This document shows positions 38,112 through 47,500 of a DNA stretch of 64,000 bases, piece after piece. The translations under genes and the position numbers were made by a program. Positions within the stretch are counted from its first letter, which is position 1. Each line of letters opens with the position of its first letter. The DNA comes from Bernardetia sp. (GTDB taxonomy: Bacteria > Bacteroidota > Bacteroidia > Cytophagales > Bernardetiaceae): the NCBI GenBank assembly GCA_020630575.1, contig JAHDBD010000020.1, positions 26,208-90,207 on the forward strand. Reading direction: 5' to 3'. A model generated the notes under the pieces. It was not told the DNA's origin and ran no database searches. It was given only the letters and a program-made list of their open reading frames with translations.

Positions 38112-38139
38112 AGGGACACCGTTTCAGAAAGTGTGTAAA
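38112..38139. repeat. Possible insertion-sequence end
   Basis: GGGACACCGTTTCAGAAAGT followed by GTGTAAAT has the look of the outer end of an insertion-sequence terminal repeat. No transposase or partner repeat was found, so this is weak. Confidence 0.25.
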
Positions 38140-38173
38140 TTTAAAAACGAGTTATTTTAGCTTTAGCTCAAAT

Positions 38174-38448
38174 TTATTTATTTTTAAATAGTTTTTGAGT
38201 TTTATCATGGTTTGAAAAGATACTAGAAAACAAATTTTCAACTTCATCAGCTTCCCACCACTCTCACATGTCAAATTTTGACATATCTTTATGTGTTAGT
38301 CTATGTAACTTATCTTCTAATTCTCTATATTCCAATAAATCTCCCTTTTCATCACAATAACCTATGTATTATATTATTTTTTTCTCGCCGTTTCTATTTT
38401 AGGTTCAAATTCTTGTCTTAATTTCATTTTATCAAAAAATATTTTCAT
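38174..38448 (-). pseudogene. Decayed gene of unknown product
   Basis: Reading on the minus strand: MKIFFDKMKLRQEFEPKIET then ARKK to a stop; in another frame YCDEKGDLLEYRELEDKLHR, then LTHKDMSKFDM, a TGA, and EWWEADEVENLFSSIFSNHD followed by KTQKLFKNK and a stop at 38174. The pieces have normal codon use and run in one direction, so a frameshifted, nonsense-mutated gene is likely. Family unknown. Confidence 0.5.
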
Positions 38449-38526
38449 TGTTTTGAAATAGATAGAAAAGGCAAACCATTTTACTCCAAAGCTGTATAAT
38501 GTTTAATAACAATCAAAAATAAGTAG

Positions 38527-38534
38527 TATCTTTG
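38527..38534 (+). promoter_or_regulatory. -7 box candidate for the DEAD-box gene
   Basis: TATCTTTG matches TAnnTTTG. The -33 position reads TTTA rather than TTG. It lies about 73 bases before the ATG at 38607. Confidence 0.4.
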
Positions 38535-38606
38535 TAGTTACATTCCGAAATGAGATTTAACAAACATACTGCTTTTATTTTAAAACTTTCTGTTTGTGAT
38601 TTATAA

Positions 38607-40022
38607 ATGCTCATTTCACAATCCATTTATATGTCAGAAATTAGTAAAAAAAATACGCCAGATACTACGACCAAATCATTTGTCGATTTAGGTCTTTCAG
38701 ATGAGCTTCTTCAAGCTGTAAAAAAAGTAGGTTATAGTTCGCCTTCGCCTATTCAAGAAAAAGTAATTCCTTTTGTTTTAGATAGAAAAGATGTTTTGGC
38801 TTCAGCACAAACAGGAACAGGAAAAACAGCAGGCTTTACTCTTCCTATGCTTCAACTACTTACCCAAGATGTAAAACAACGTTCCAAGATTAGAAAACGT
38901 ACTTTGCGTTGTCTTATTCTCACTCCTACTCGTGAATTAGCAGCACAGGTTTTTGAAAATGTAAAAGAATATAGTGAATTTTTAGATATTCGAAGTGCTG
39001 TTATTTTTGGTGGTGTAAATCAAAATCCACAAATCAGAACGCTAAAGAATGGCGTTGATGTTTTGGTAGCTACTCCTGGTCGTTTGTTAGATTTGGAAGG
39101 ACAAAAAGCTCTTTCGCTTGCTGATGTAGAGATTTTAGTCTTAGATGAGGCTGATAGAATGTTAGACATGGGATTTTTGCATGACATAAAACGAGTTATC
39201 AAGCTTGTTCCTACCAAAAGGCAAAATCTTCTTTTTTCGGCTACTTTCTCTAAAGAAATAAAAGCTCTAGCAGGAAAAATATTAAATAATCATGTTACTG
39301 TAGAAGCAACTCCAGAAAACACAACAGTAGAAAAAATCAATCAGACTGTTTATAGTGTCAATAAAACACGAAAATCAGATTTGATTATAAAATTGATTGA
39401 TGAAGGAGAATGGGAGCAGGTTTTAGTCTTTACTCGCACAAAACATGGTGCAAACCGTTTGAGTGAAAAAATGACAAAAAAAGGGATTCAGGCAGCAGCT
39501 ATCCATGGAAATAAAACTCAAAATGCACGTACAAAAGCTCTACAAGGCTTTAAAGATGGTTCTATTCGTGTTTTGGTAGCTACAGATATTGCAGCTAGGG
39601 GATTAGATATTCCACTCTTACCGTATGTAATTAATTATGAATTACCTAACGTTGCTGAGGATTATGTACATCGCATTGGTCGTACAGGTCGTGCAGGTGC
39701 AGGTGGAGATGCTATTTCATTGGTTTCTCATGATGAAATTGAATTTGTAGAGAATATTGAAAAACTTCTTAACGAAAAAATTGAGAAAAAAGTAGTAGAA
39801 GGTTTTGAACCTACTGCCCCTTCAAAAGAAGACATCGAAGAAGCAGAATTGGCAGCACGTCAACGAAGTGGAAGAGGTGGTTTTGCTAGAAATAGAGAAA
39901 GAAACCGTACATCAGACTCTAGAGGAAAATCTAATTCTGTAAATTTGGGAAAACTAAAGTCAAAGACAAAAGGACGTAAAACAAATAATCCCAAATTTGG
40001 AGGAAAAGGAAGAGGAAAATAA
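38607..40022 (+). CDS. DEAD-box ATP-dependent RNA helicase (RhlE-like)
   Basis: 471 residues. Q motif [20 protein letters not shown] with SPIQEKVIP; motif I AQTGTGKT (about 67-74); PTRELA; DEAD near residue 181; [27 protein letters not shown] (about 355). The C-terminal tail is basic and Gly/Arg-rich ([18 protein letters not shown]), as in RhlE-type helicases that act on structured RNA in ribosome assembly or mRNA decay. The ATG at 38631 is an equally plausible start ([10 protein letters not shown]). Confidence 0.94.
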   Translation: MLISQSIYMSEISKKNTPDTTTKSFVDLGLSDELLQAVKKVGYSSPSPIQEKVIPFVLDRKDVLASAQTGTGKTAGFTLPMLQLLTQDVKQRSKIRKRTLRCLILTPTRELAAQVFENVKEYSEFLDIRSAVIFGGVNQNPQIRTLKNGVDVLVATPGRLLDLEGQKALSLADVEILVLDEADRMLDMGFLHDIKRVIKLVPTKRQNLLFSATFSKEIKALAGKILNNHVTVEATPENTTVEKINQTVYSVNKTRKSDLIIKLIDEGEWEQVLVFTRTKHGANRLSEKMTKKGIQAAAIHGNKTQNARTKALQGFKDGSIRVLVATDIAARGLDIPLLPYVINYELPNVAEDYVHRIGRTGRAGAGGDAISLVSHDEIEFVENIEKLLNEKIEKKVVEGFEPTAPSKEDIEEAELAARQRSGRGGFARNRERNRTSDSRGKSNSVNLGKLKSKTKGRKTNNPKFGGKGRGK

Positions 40023-40117
40023 AAAAATAGCTCCTAATTATTAGTTTAATACCTGTGCTGTTGTTGGTCTTTAGTTTCGATTTGCCGTTATGATGAACAA
40101 CAACAAACATAGAGATA

Positions 40118-40156
40118 AAAAAATAGAGTTTCATTTTTTGAAACTCTATTTTTTTG
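40118..40156. terminator. Intrinsic terminator of the DEAD-box gene
   Basis: AAAAAAATAGAGTTTCA / TGAAACTCTATTTTTTT with a short T loop and a final T run. Confidence 0.85.
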
Positions 40157-40389
40157 GTTTGCAATTAGATAATACCACCTACAAAAACCACAGCAGGATA
40201 CCGAATAAAGCTGCTCACTCAACTTGAACTGATGCACAGGTGTAAATATTTTAATTTTTCACAAAAAGGGTAAAAGAAAGTAGAGAAATTTATAATCCAA
40301 AAGAACTCATTTTTCTTTACATTTGCAAACACTAATACCAACTCATCAAGCAGAAAATATTCAGATAAGAATCTATACAAAGAAAAATT

Positions 40390-40535
40390 GGTGGTGTTGT
40401 AAAAAGTATGATAAGTTATTTAGTTGTTGGTGTCGCTTCGCTAAAACACCAACAATGGCATTGTGGGGATTTTTAATTGCATAATTTTACCATTCTAAAA
40501 CGCTTTAAAAAATCATACTTTGTGTAACACCACCG
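40390..40535. mobile_element. MITE-like element, ~146 bp, carrying a REP-like hairpin
   Basis: GGTGGTGTTGTAAAAAGTAT at the left (40390-) and its complement ATACTTTGTGTAACACCACC at the right (to 40535) match at 20 of 23 terminal positions. The interior holds one REP-like copy and no gene. Confidence 0.6.
40423..40456 (+). repeat. REP-like palindrome family, best intergenic copy
   Basis: GTTGTTGGTGT, loop CGCTTCGCTAAA, then ACACCAACAAT: 11-bp arms with one G-T pair, followed by GGCA. Confidence 0.75.
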
Positions 40536-40654
40536 AAAAATTAGACAATATATATGTAAGGCTACTCAAACTATATTTGAATTATCTAAAACCTGTAACA
40601 CTATTTTAGGACTAGACAAAAAGTAAAAAAGCTCTCAAATCAAGAAAATGAAAA

Positions 40655-43600
40655 ATGCGTTTCCTCTTTTTCCTATCATTTTTTTTCCTGTTTATTTCCA
40701 CAAAAACCGTTTTTGCACAAACTCAAAAAAACGATACTAAAACCGATTCTCTAAATTCATTTTCTCAAAATACAAAATGGATTGCAGTCAATAAAAACTC
40801 TGCCGTTGTTGGTGTCTCTACCAACGACAAAATTTATTACACCGCATTTTGGCTCAAAGAAATTGATTCTCTTCCTCCTATTTCTATTCAAGTTTTAGAA
40901 ACAAAACCAAAATTAGCCGTTGCCCCTGTGTCCACCAACGAGATAAATAAAATAAAAGCAACTTATGACTTTGAAAAACAGATTATTTTGTTTGATTTAG
41001 ATTCAAGTATAAAAGATATTCAATTAGATTCTATCAAAATTTCGTATCAAACTATTCCTTTCAAAATAAAAAACTGGACATTCAAACGCTCACAGGAAGA
41101 ATACGAACAAGCAGCAATGCAGAATTTCATCGATACAGTTGATAGAAAAGCAGAAAAAAACAAAGTAATTGTAGAAGAACGTCAAGAACTTTTTAGCTCA
41201 AATCTTCAAAAGGCAGGAAGTATTACTCGTGGCATTTCGGTGGGAAATCGGCAAGATGTTTTTGTAAATTCCAATCTCAATCTACAATTAGAAGGAAAAC
41301 TAACCGACGAAATAGAACTGACAGCCATTATTTCCGACCAAAATGTGCCTTTTCAACCCGAAGGAAATACGCAGCAAATCCAGCAATTTGATAGAATACA
41401 GATACAACTTCGTCATAAAAATGCTTCACTTACGGCTGGCGATGTAGTTTTGAAACAGGGAATTGGAAATAATACGCCTCATTTTATGCGTTTCTATAAA
41501 AATGTTTTGGGAGGAGTTCTGCAAACTAATTTTCAAAGAGATTCTACTTTTTCTACGCAGCAAAAAATCGGTTTAGCTGCTGCAAAAGGTCAGTTTCAGA
41601 GTTATCAATTACCTGTTCAAGAAGGCGTACAGGGTGCTTATCGTTTAGTTGGAGCAAATAATGAACGTTTTATTATCATTCAAGCAGGCTCGGAAAAGGT
41701 ATTTTTAGATGGACAACTTTTGCAGCGTGGTTTCAATTATGACTACATTATCGATTACAATACTGCCGAAATTACTTTTAATCCTCATGTCGTTATTACG
41801 CAATTTTCTAGGGTTCGTGTAGAATTTGAATATACAAATCAGTTTTATAATCGTACAATTTCAAATTTGGGGGCAAGTGTAAATTTTACAAGTAAAAGTA
41901 AAAATAAAAGTATCAATCCAACTAAATTAAAAAAATCATCTTGGAATGTCTTTATAGAAAATTATTCTGAAAGCGATAACGAAAAACAACCCATTAATTT
42001 TGATATTTCGCAGGAAAGACAAACACTTTTAGAAAATATTGGTGATAGTTTGTCGCTTGCCGTTGTGGAAAGTGCCGAAGAAGTAGAAAATTTTTCTGTC
42101 AATCAAATTCTGTATATCAAAAAAGATACATTGATTAATAATTTCTTTTATCCAATTTTTGAAAGAGCCACTCAAGACGACGAAAATCAAACTTTTTATA
42201 CAGTTTCTTTTACCGAAGTAGGGCAAAATAAAGGCGATTACGTTTTGGGAGAAGCCATTGCCAACGGTAGAGAATATATTTTTGTAGGAATTAATCAAGG
42301 AAATTATGCGCCAATTAGACAATTACCTGCACCAAACTCAAAGCAACTCACAAATACTGGCGTTCGTTTTTCTCCAAATAACACTACAAGCATTTTTGCA
42401 GAAGCAGCTTTTTCTAAACGAGATAAAAATATTTTTTCAGAAATTGATAGTCAAGACGACAAAGGAAATGCCTTTTTTGTAGGAATTCATACCAAAGAAA
42501 AGAAATTTCAAAATTCTGTTTTTCAGAATAATTACAAATTAAGTTATGGAATTGATTATGAATTAGACAACAAAGATTTTGAACCAATTGACCGTTTTAG
42601 AAATATTGAATTTGATAGAGATTGGACGCTGCCCACTTTTTATGGAAGTCTTCCCAAAGGACAAGACCAAATTTTACAGGCGTTTACGATTATTGAACAA
42701 AATTTAAGCAACAAATTTGAATATAATTTTACATACAGAAACCGAGAAAATGCCATTACAGGACAACAACACAAAGTTATTTTCAATAAAAAAGTAGGTA
42801 AATTTCAGCTTTCTACCAATGGTTTTTATTTGAATGGAGAGAATCAATTACAATTTGCCAATAATTCGGCTGGTTCTTTTGATGATTTAAACTCTACTTC
42901 TGTTTCTCAAAATTCTATTATTTCATCGATTCCAAATAGTCAAGTTAGCATTTTATCAACTCCTCAAAATGTTTCTTGGCTGCGTTATGATGCCGATTTA
43001 CAGTATCAAAATCGTTTTATTGTTCCTGCTTATACGTATTCGGTTGATAAACAAGAGTTTAAATTACAAGATTCAGTTACTTCGTCTTTGATGAATTACG
43101 AGCAGCACAAATTTTATCTTTTTCAAGGCGATAGCAGTAAAAAGGCAAATTATAGAGTTGAATATGCCTTGAGAGAGGATTTTTTACCAAAAAATGGACT
43201 TATTCAATCTTATACCAACTCACAAACGGCACGAGCAGAAGCAACACTAGATTTTGAGAGAGAAAAATCAAATCAAAAACTGACTTTTAATTCTACATAT
43301 AGAAAGCTAGAATACAATCAAGAATTTTTGGATACCATAAAACTAGGTGACACCGAAACACTAATGGGCAGAATTGATTGGCGAAGTGATTTTTTTGAAC
43401 GTGCTATTCGTCAAGAACTCACGTATTCGACGGTAACGGGGCGAGAACCAGCGAGGGAGTTTACTTTTATTCAAGTCGACGGAACACAGGGAACGCACAC
43501 TTGGCGAGATGATAATAATGACGGAGTGCAGCAGTTGGGAGAATTTTATGAAGCAATCAATCCAGATGAGCGAAATTATATCAAAGTTTTTACACCAACA

Positions 43601-44452
43601 AGCACCTATTTAACGGCATTTTCTACGGATTTTATTTATAAAATTACGCTTACGCCTCCAAATAAATGGAAAAAAGCAAAGTTTATTAAAAAAACATTAC
43701 AACTCTTTTCTGTTGTTTTTTCAGTTCAAAATTCTGTCAAAACTACTGAAAGTGATTTTGCAAAACGTTTTATTCCTTTTGTAGAACGCAGTCAAGAAAA
43801 CATTTTGAGTGAGCAGAGTTCACTTCGAAATGTCTTGTTTTTAAACCGAACAAATCCACGTTGGGGAGGAGAATTTCGCTATACAAATACACGACAAAAA
43901 AATCTTTTAGCAGGTGGATTTGAAAGTAAAAATGTAGAAGATTTTGAAACTGTTTTTAGAGTAAGTCTTTCAAAAACGATTGCTTCAAAGTCTAGTTTTT
44001 TATTGGGAGAAAGAAGTAATGCTTCTGATTTTTTGGAAAACAGAACTTATAATTTGTCTATTATTCGTCCACAAACAGAACTCGCTTGGCAACCCACAAC
44101 AGCTTTCAGACTGACAACGGCTTACCGTTTTGAGCAAAAACAAAATACAATAGGAGAAGAAAACGCACAAATAAATGAGTTTAGAAGCGAACTAAGATAT
44201 TCAAAAGTAGGCGATAGAGTTTTCAATGTTCGTTTTCGTTATCTGAATATTGATTTTGAAGGAGAGAATAACACGCCTGTCAGTTATGAACTTTTGGAAG
44301 CCTTACGAGCAGGTCAAAACATAACTTGGGATTTGAACTTGCAACAAAAACTTTTCAATGGTTTGCAGTTGAGTGTCGTTTATGAAGGTAGAAAGTCGGA
44401 AGAAACTCCTGCTATTCATATTGGTAGAATACAGGTTACTGCGCTTTTTTGA
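40655..44452 (+). CDS. SprA-like large outer-membrane beta-barrel protein
   Basis: 1265 residues. A signal peptide (about 1-22, ending TVFAQ) is followed by about 160 residues and then GSITRGISVGNRQDVFVNSN and LQLEGKLTDEIELTA with PEGNTQQIQQFDRIQIQL (about 188-253). These blocks resemble the SprA-family core, SprA being the T9SS outer-membrane pore. The rest is beta-strand-rich with many aromatic/Asn ends and the last residue is Phe (GRIQVTALF), an outer-membrane barrel signature. SprA proper is about twice as long, so this is a paralogue. Two copies of the REP-like repeat are read in frame at residues 50-58 and 88-96 (AVVGVSTND and AVAPVSTNE). It directly precedes three T9SS cargo genes. Confidence 0.68.
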   Translation: MRFLFFLSFFFLFISTKTVFAQTQKNDTKTDSLNSFSQNTKWIAVNKNSAVVGVSTNDKIYYTAFWLKEIDSLPPISIQVLETKPKLAVAPVSTNEINKIKATYDFEKQIILFDLDSSIKDIQLDSIKISYQTIPFKIKNWTFKRSQEEYEQAAMQNFIDTVDRKAEKNKVIVEERQELFSSNLQKAGSITRGISVGNRQDVFVNSNLNLQLEGKLTDEIELTAIISDQNVPFQPEGNTQQIQQFDRIQIQLRHKNASLTAGDVVLKQGIGNNTPHFMRFYKNVLGGVLQTNFQRDSTFSTQQKIGLAAAKGQFQSYQLPVQEGVQGAYRLVGANNERFIIIQAGSEKVFLDGQLLQRGFNYDYIIDYNTAEITFNPHVVITQFSRVRVEFEYTNQFYNRTISNLGASVNFTSKSKNKSINPTKLKKSSWNVFIENYSESDNEKQPINFDISQERQTLLENIGDSLSLAVVESAEEVENFSVNQILYIKKDTLINNFFYPIFERATQDDENQTFYTVSFTEVGQNKGDYVLGEAIANGREYIFVGINQGNYAPIRQLPAPNSKQLTNTGVRFSPNNTTSIFAEAAFSKRDKNIFSEIDSQDDKGNAFFVGIHTKEKKFQNSVFQNNYKLSYGIDYELDNKDFEPIDRFRNIEFDRDWTLPTFYGSLPKGQDQILQAFTIIEQNLSNKFEYNFTYRNRENAITGQQHKVIFNKKVGKFQLSTNGFYLNGENQLQFANNSAGSFDDLNSTSVSQNSIISSIPNSQVSILSTPQNVSWLRYDADLQYQNRFIVPAYTYSVDKQEFKLQDSVTSSLMNYEQHKFYLFQGDSSKKANYRVEYALREDFLPKNGLIQSYTNSQTARAEATLDFEREKSNQKLTFNSTYRKLEYNQEFLDTIKLGDTETLMGRIDWRSDFFERAIRQELTYSTVTGREPAREFTFIQVDGTQGTHTWRDDNNDGVQQLGEFYEAINPDERNYIKVFTPTSTYLTAFSTDFIYKITLTPPNKWKKAKFIKKTLQLFSVVFSVQNSVKTTESDFAKRFIPFVERSQENILSEQSSLRNVLFLNRTNPRWGGEFRYTNTRQKNLLAGGFESKNVEDFETVFRVSLSKTIASKSSFLLGERSNASDFLENRTYNLSIIRPQTELAWQPTTAFRLTTAYRFEQKQNTIGEENAQINEFRSELRYSKVGDRVFNVRFRYLNIDFEGENNTPVSYELLEALRAGQNITWDLNLQQKLFNGLQLSVVYEGRKSEETPAIHIGRIQVTALF
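40805..40828 (+). repeat. REP-like palindrome inside the SprA-like gene, copy 1
   Basis: GTTGTTGGT-GTCTCT-ACCAACGAC in the coding sequence, preceded by GCC. It encodes VVGVSTND. The arms pair with one G-T pair. Confidence 0.6.
40917..40941 (+). repeat. REP-like palindrome inside the SprA-like gene, copy 2 (degenerate)
   Basis: GCCGTTGCCCCTGTGTCCAC followed by CAACGAG, in the same orientation and frame as copy 1. It encodes AVAPVSTNE. Confidence 0.45.
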
Positions 44453-44484
44453 TGTGATTATTTTATTTTATGACTATTAAACCT

Positions 44485-44492
44485 TACCTTTG
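44485..44492 (+). promoter_or_regulatory. Shared -7 box TACCTTTG, gene A
   Basis: AAACCTTACCTTTG is identical upstream of all three tandem T9SS genes (44485, 48460, 50444) and fits TAnnTTTG. No clear TTG at the -33 position. 44 bases before the ATG. Confidence 0.45.
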
Positions 44493-44535
44493 CATATTGA
44501 TTAATAGTTACTTTATTTCATAAATTTTATACTTG

Positions 44536-47500
44536 ATGAAAAAGATTTTTACGTTTTTTTTTATTATCCTTTGCTCTTGCTTCATCATAAAAAATCTACA
44601 AGCACAACAACAATCATTTCCATTTACCTACGACGTATATTCAAATATAGATGATCATAGATGGCATAATAGTACAAGAATGAAAGTGGAGAATACAGAT
44701 GTGATTATTAATAATGATGGCTCTAAAATAATAGCAGGTTATACAGAAGTTTCATATTCTGTAAATGGAGAGAAAGATGATAGCCTAAATAGAATAGCAC
44801 CACAAGACACTTATATCTATCTTTCAACCAGTACTGACACATATAAACTAATTGAAGGTTTACCTAGAGATATATCATACGTATTAAAGCTCAAACAAGA
44901 TAATACGTTAGAGTGGTTTCACTTTATAGAAAGAACAGGTACAGGAAACCTAACTACTGATTTACTTGGTAATGTTTATTGTATTTTCACTAAACTCTCA
45001 CAAGAACGTATTCCTTTTAGCAAAAACGGAATTACTTATCCTACTAATAGTGTCCTCCTTAAAATTGATGGAGAAGGAAATATAGTAGATACTAAACCTA
45101 TAGGACAACTATTTACAGAAACAGGGACAGGGCGTTACTTCACTAAAAATATAATAGAGGTGGATTTTGAAGGCAACCTTATAGTCACCTTTTCTGTTCA
45201 TAGAAATAACTCTTATGATGATTATACGAACACCTTATACTCCTTCTTAATTGGTAATCAAGAAATATCTATTAATATTGAGGCTGACAATATAAGAAGA
45301 CAAAGTTTAATGATAAAAACTGATAACCAACTAAATTTACTTTGGTACAAAAAATTAACCTCTAGAGGAGAGTTTCCCAATCGTTCAGCGTTTATAAGTA
45401 TAATAAATGTAGAGACGGATAAAAAAGGTAATATTACTATATTGACCAACAGTATAGGAAACATACATTCACAAGATAGTTTAATAAGTATTAATAAAGG
45501 TAGTCATATTATAACTTACTCAAAGGAGGGTAATTTTAAATACATTTCTTATACAGGAGCAGAAGCTCATGGCTGGGAGTTTAGCAACTTATATAAAGAT
45601 AAACATGATAATACATATTGTACTGCAGGATATAGTACTAGGATTAGTAAAATAGATAATGAAGGAAATAGCATTTGGTCTCTAATATTTGTGGGTATGC
45701 CAAATACAGGAGATGCCAACTCTTTATATGTAGCAAATAATGGAATGTTTACTGATATTTATGGGACTTCTTATTTACTATTATCCTTAGTTTTTCCACC
45801 TCTACTCTTTCCATATGTTGAAACAGATACACTATCTCTTACAATCGGAAACAAAGTATATAATAGATATTCGGGAGAACTTCACCGAAATTATCAAGTA
45901 CTGTTAAAAATATCTTCAACTGGTCAAGTAGAATGGTCAAGACTCGAATTATATCCTTCTAATTCTCTTGCTGGTCAGCATAATGCTCATATTCATGTAA
46001 ACGATAAGGGTAATATTACGTATAAGTTTCAAAGTACTTTGTCTCCTCATTTTTTTACCCACACAACCGACAGTACTTACATAGCAGTCGAACAATACTG
46101 GAAAGAAGGTAAAGCATTTGCAGAAAAAGGAAATAACTGTTCTTTTGATGATACAGATATTGGTTTTCCATCTGTACTTATAAAAAGAAATGATGGTAGA
46201 ATAGGAATCTCTAACAAGGAAGGTAATTACTCTTTAGGGTTTGTAGATAATGGCTTTTATAGTATTACACCACAACTAATAAATTCAGCCCTTCTCAACT
46301 ACTCTTATGTATATGATTTGTGTGATAGTACAAAAGAAATCAGTTTTATAAATGGCGAAGTAGTACAGAATATAGATTTTGGTTATAAAGTAAACCCCTG
46401 TTCTTACCTTACTATTGATATTACAAACAAACAACGTCGCAGATGTTTCATGAGCAGTACAACCGTAGAATATAAGAATCAAGGCTTTGCAGATGCTCAA
46501 AATGTAGAAGTAAAAGTAGAATATCCAGATTATATCTTCCCTGTTTCTAGTTCGCCTGCTTGGACAAGAAAAGAAGGAAATACTTATTTTTTCAATGTTG
46601 GTAGTTTGACTGCTGGAAATTCTGCAAAAATTGTCTTTCAAGATTCAGTAGTTTGTGGAATTGAAGAAATACGTGGACTTACACAATGTTTAAAAGCTAC
46701 TATTTCTCCTGCAAACACATGTGAAGATTGGACAGATACTGAAAATAAGTATGAGATTTCTGGACGTTGTGTAGGTGGTGGAATGGCTCGCTATACAATC
46801 AAAAATCTAACAAATATAGCTACTGACTCTATTCCGTATCGTTTGTATGCCAACTCAAAGGTTTTTGCAGAAAGAAATACATTACTTCCTGCTAATGGAG
46901 AAGTAGAAATTGAAGTATTTACTAACGGAATGACGATGAGAATGGAATTATTTCCTCAAAATCACGACCCTATTTCTGCTTTTGTAGAAGGCTGTCAAGT
47001 AACTATTCCTTACAAGACAAAAGCTGAAAATCCAAATCCTGTTGTAAGTGTTGCGCCTGTTCGAGAGTCTGGAATTGCTCTTCCTCAAAATGATGGAGGA
47101 GAACGTTCAGAAACTTCCTGTTCTGAAATTTTGGATAGTTATGATCCTAATGACAAACAAGTTGTGCCTTTTGGTCTGACAAATCAAAACCTAATAGAAA
47201 AAACTACAGAATTAGATTATACCATTCGTTTTCAAAATACAGGAACTATCGAAGCTGTAAATATTGTAGTTTTAGATACACTTTCTGAATTTTTGGATAT
47301 CGAAACAATTCGCTTGGGAATGGTTTCTCATGATTATAAACTTTTGATTGATGGCGATGCTGACACTCGTATTTTGCGTTTTGAGTTTGATAATATTAAT
47401 CTTCCAGATAGCAATACAAACGAACCTGCTTCTCACGGATTTATCAAGTTCAAAATCAAACAAAAGGCGAATAATGCAATTGGAACGATTATAAAAAACA

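Larger units (their letters stand above)
37858..38606. other. Long intergenic region with a decayed gene
   Basis: About 750 bases. It contains a broken minus-strand gene (38174-38448), a possible insertion-sequence end (38112-38139) and a promoter-like -7 box for the helicase (38527-38534). Confidence 0.5.
40023..40654. other. Intergenic region with terminator and MITE-like element
   Basis: About 630 bases: the helicase terminator (40118-40156), a MITE-like element (40390-40535) that contains a REP-like copy (40423-40456), and TATATTTG at 40572. No gene seen. Confidence 0.6.
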
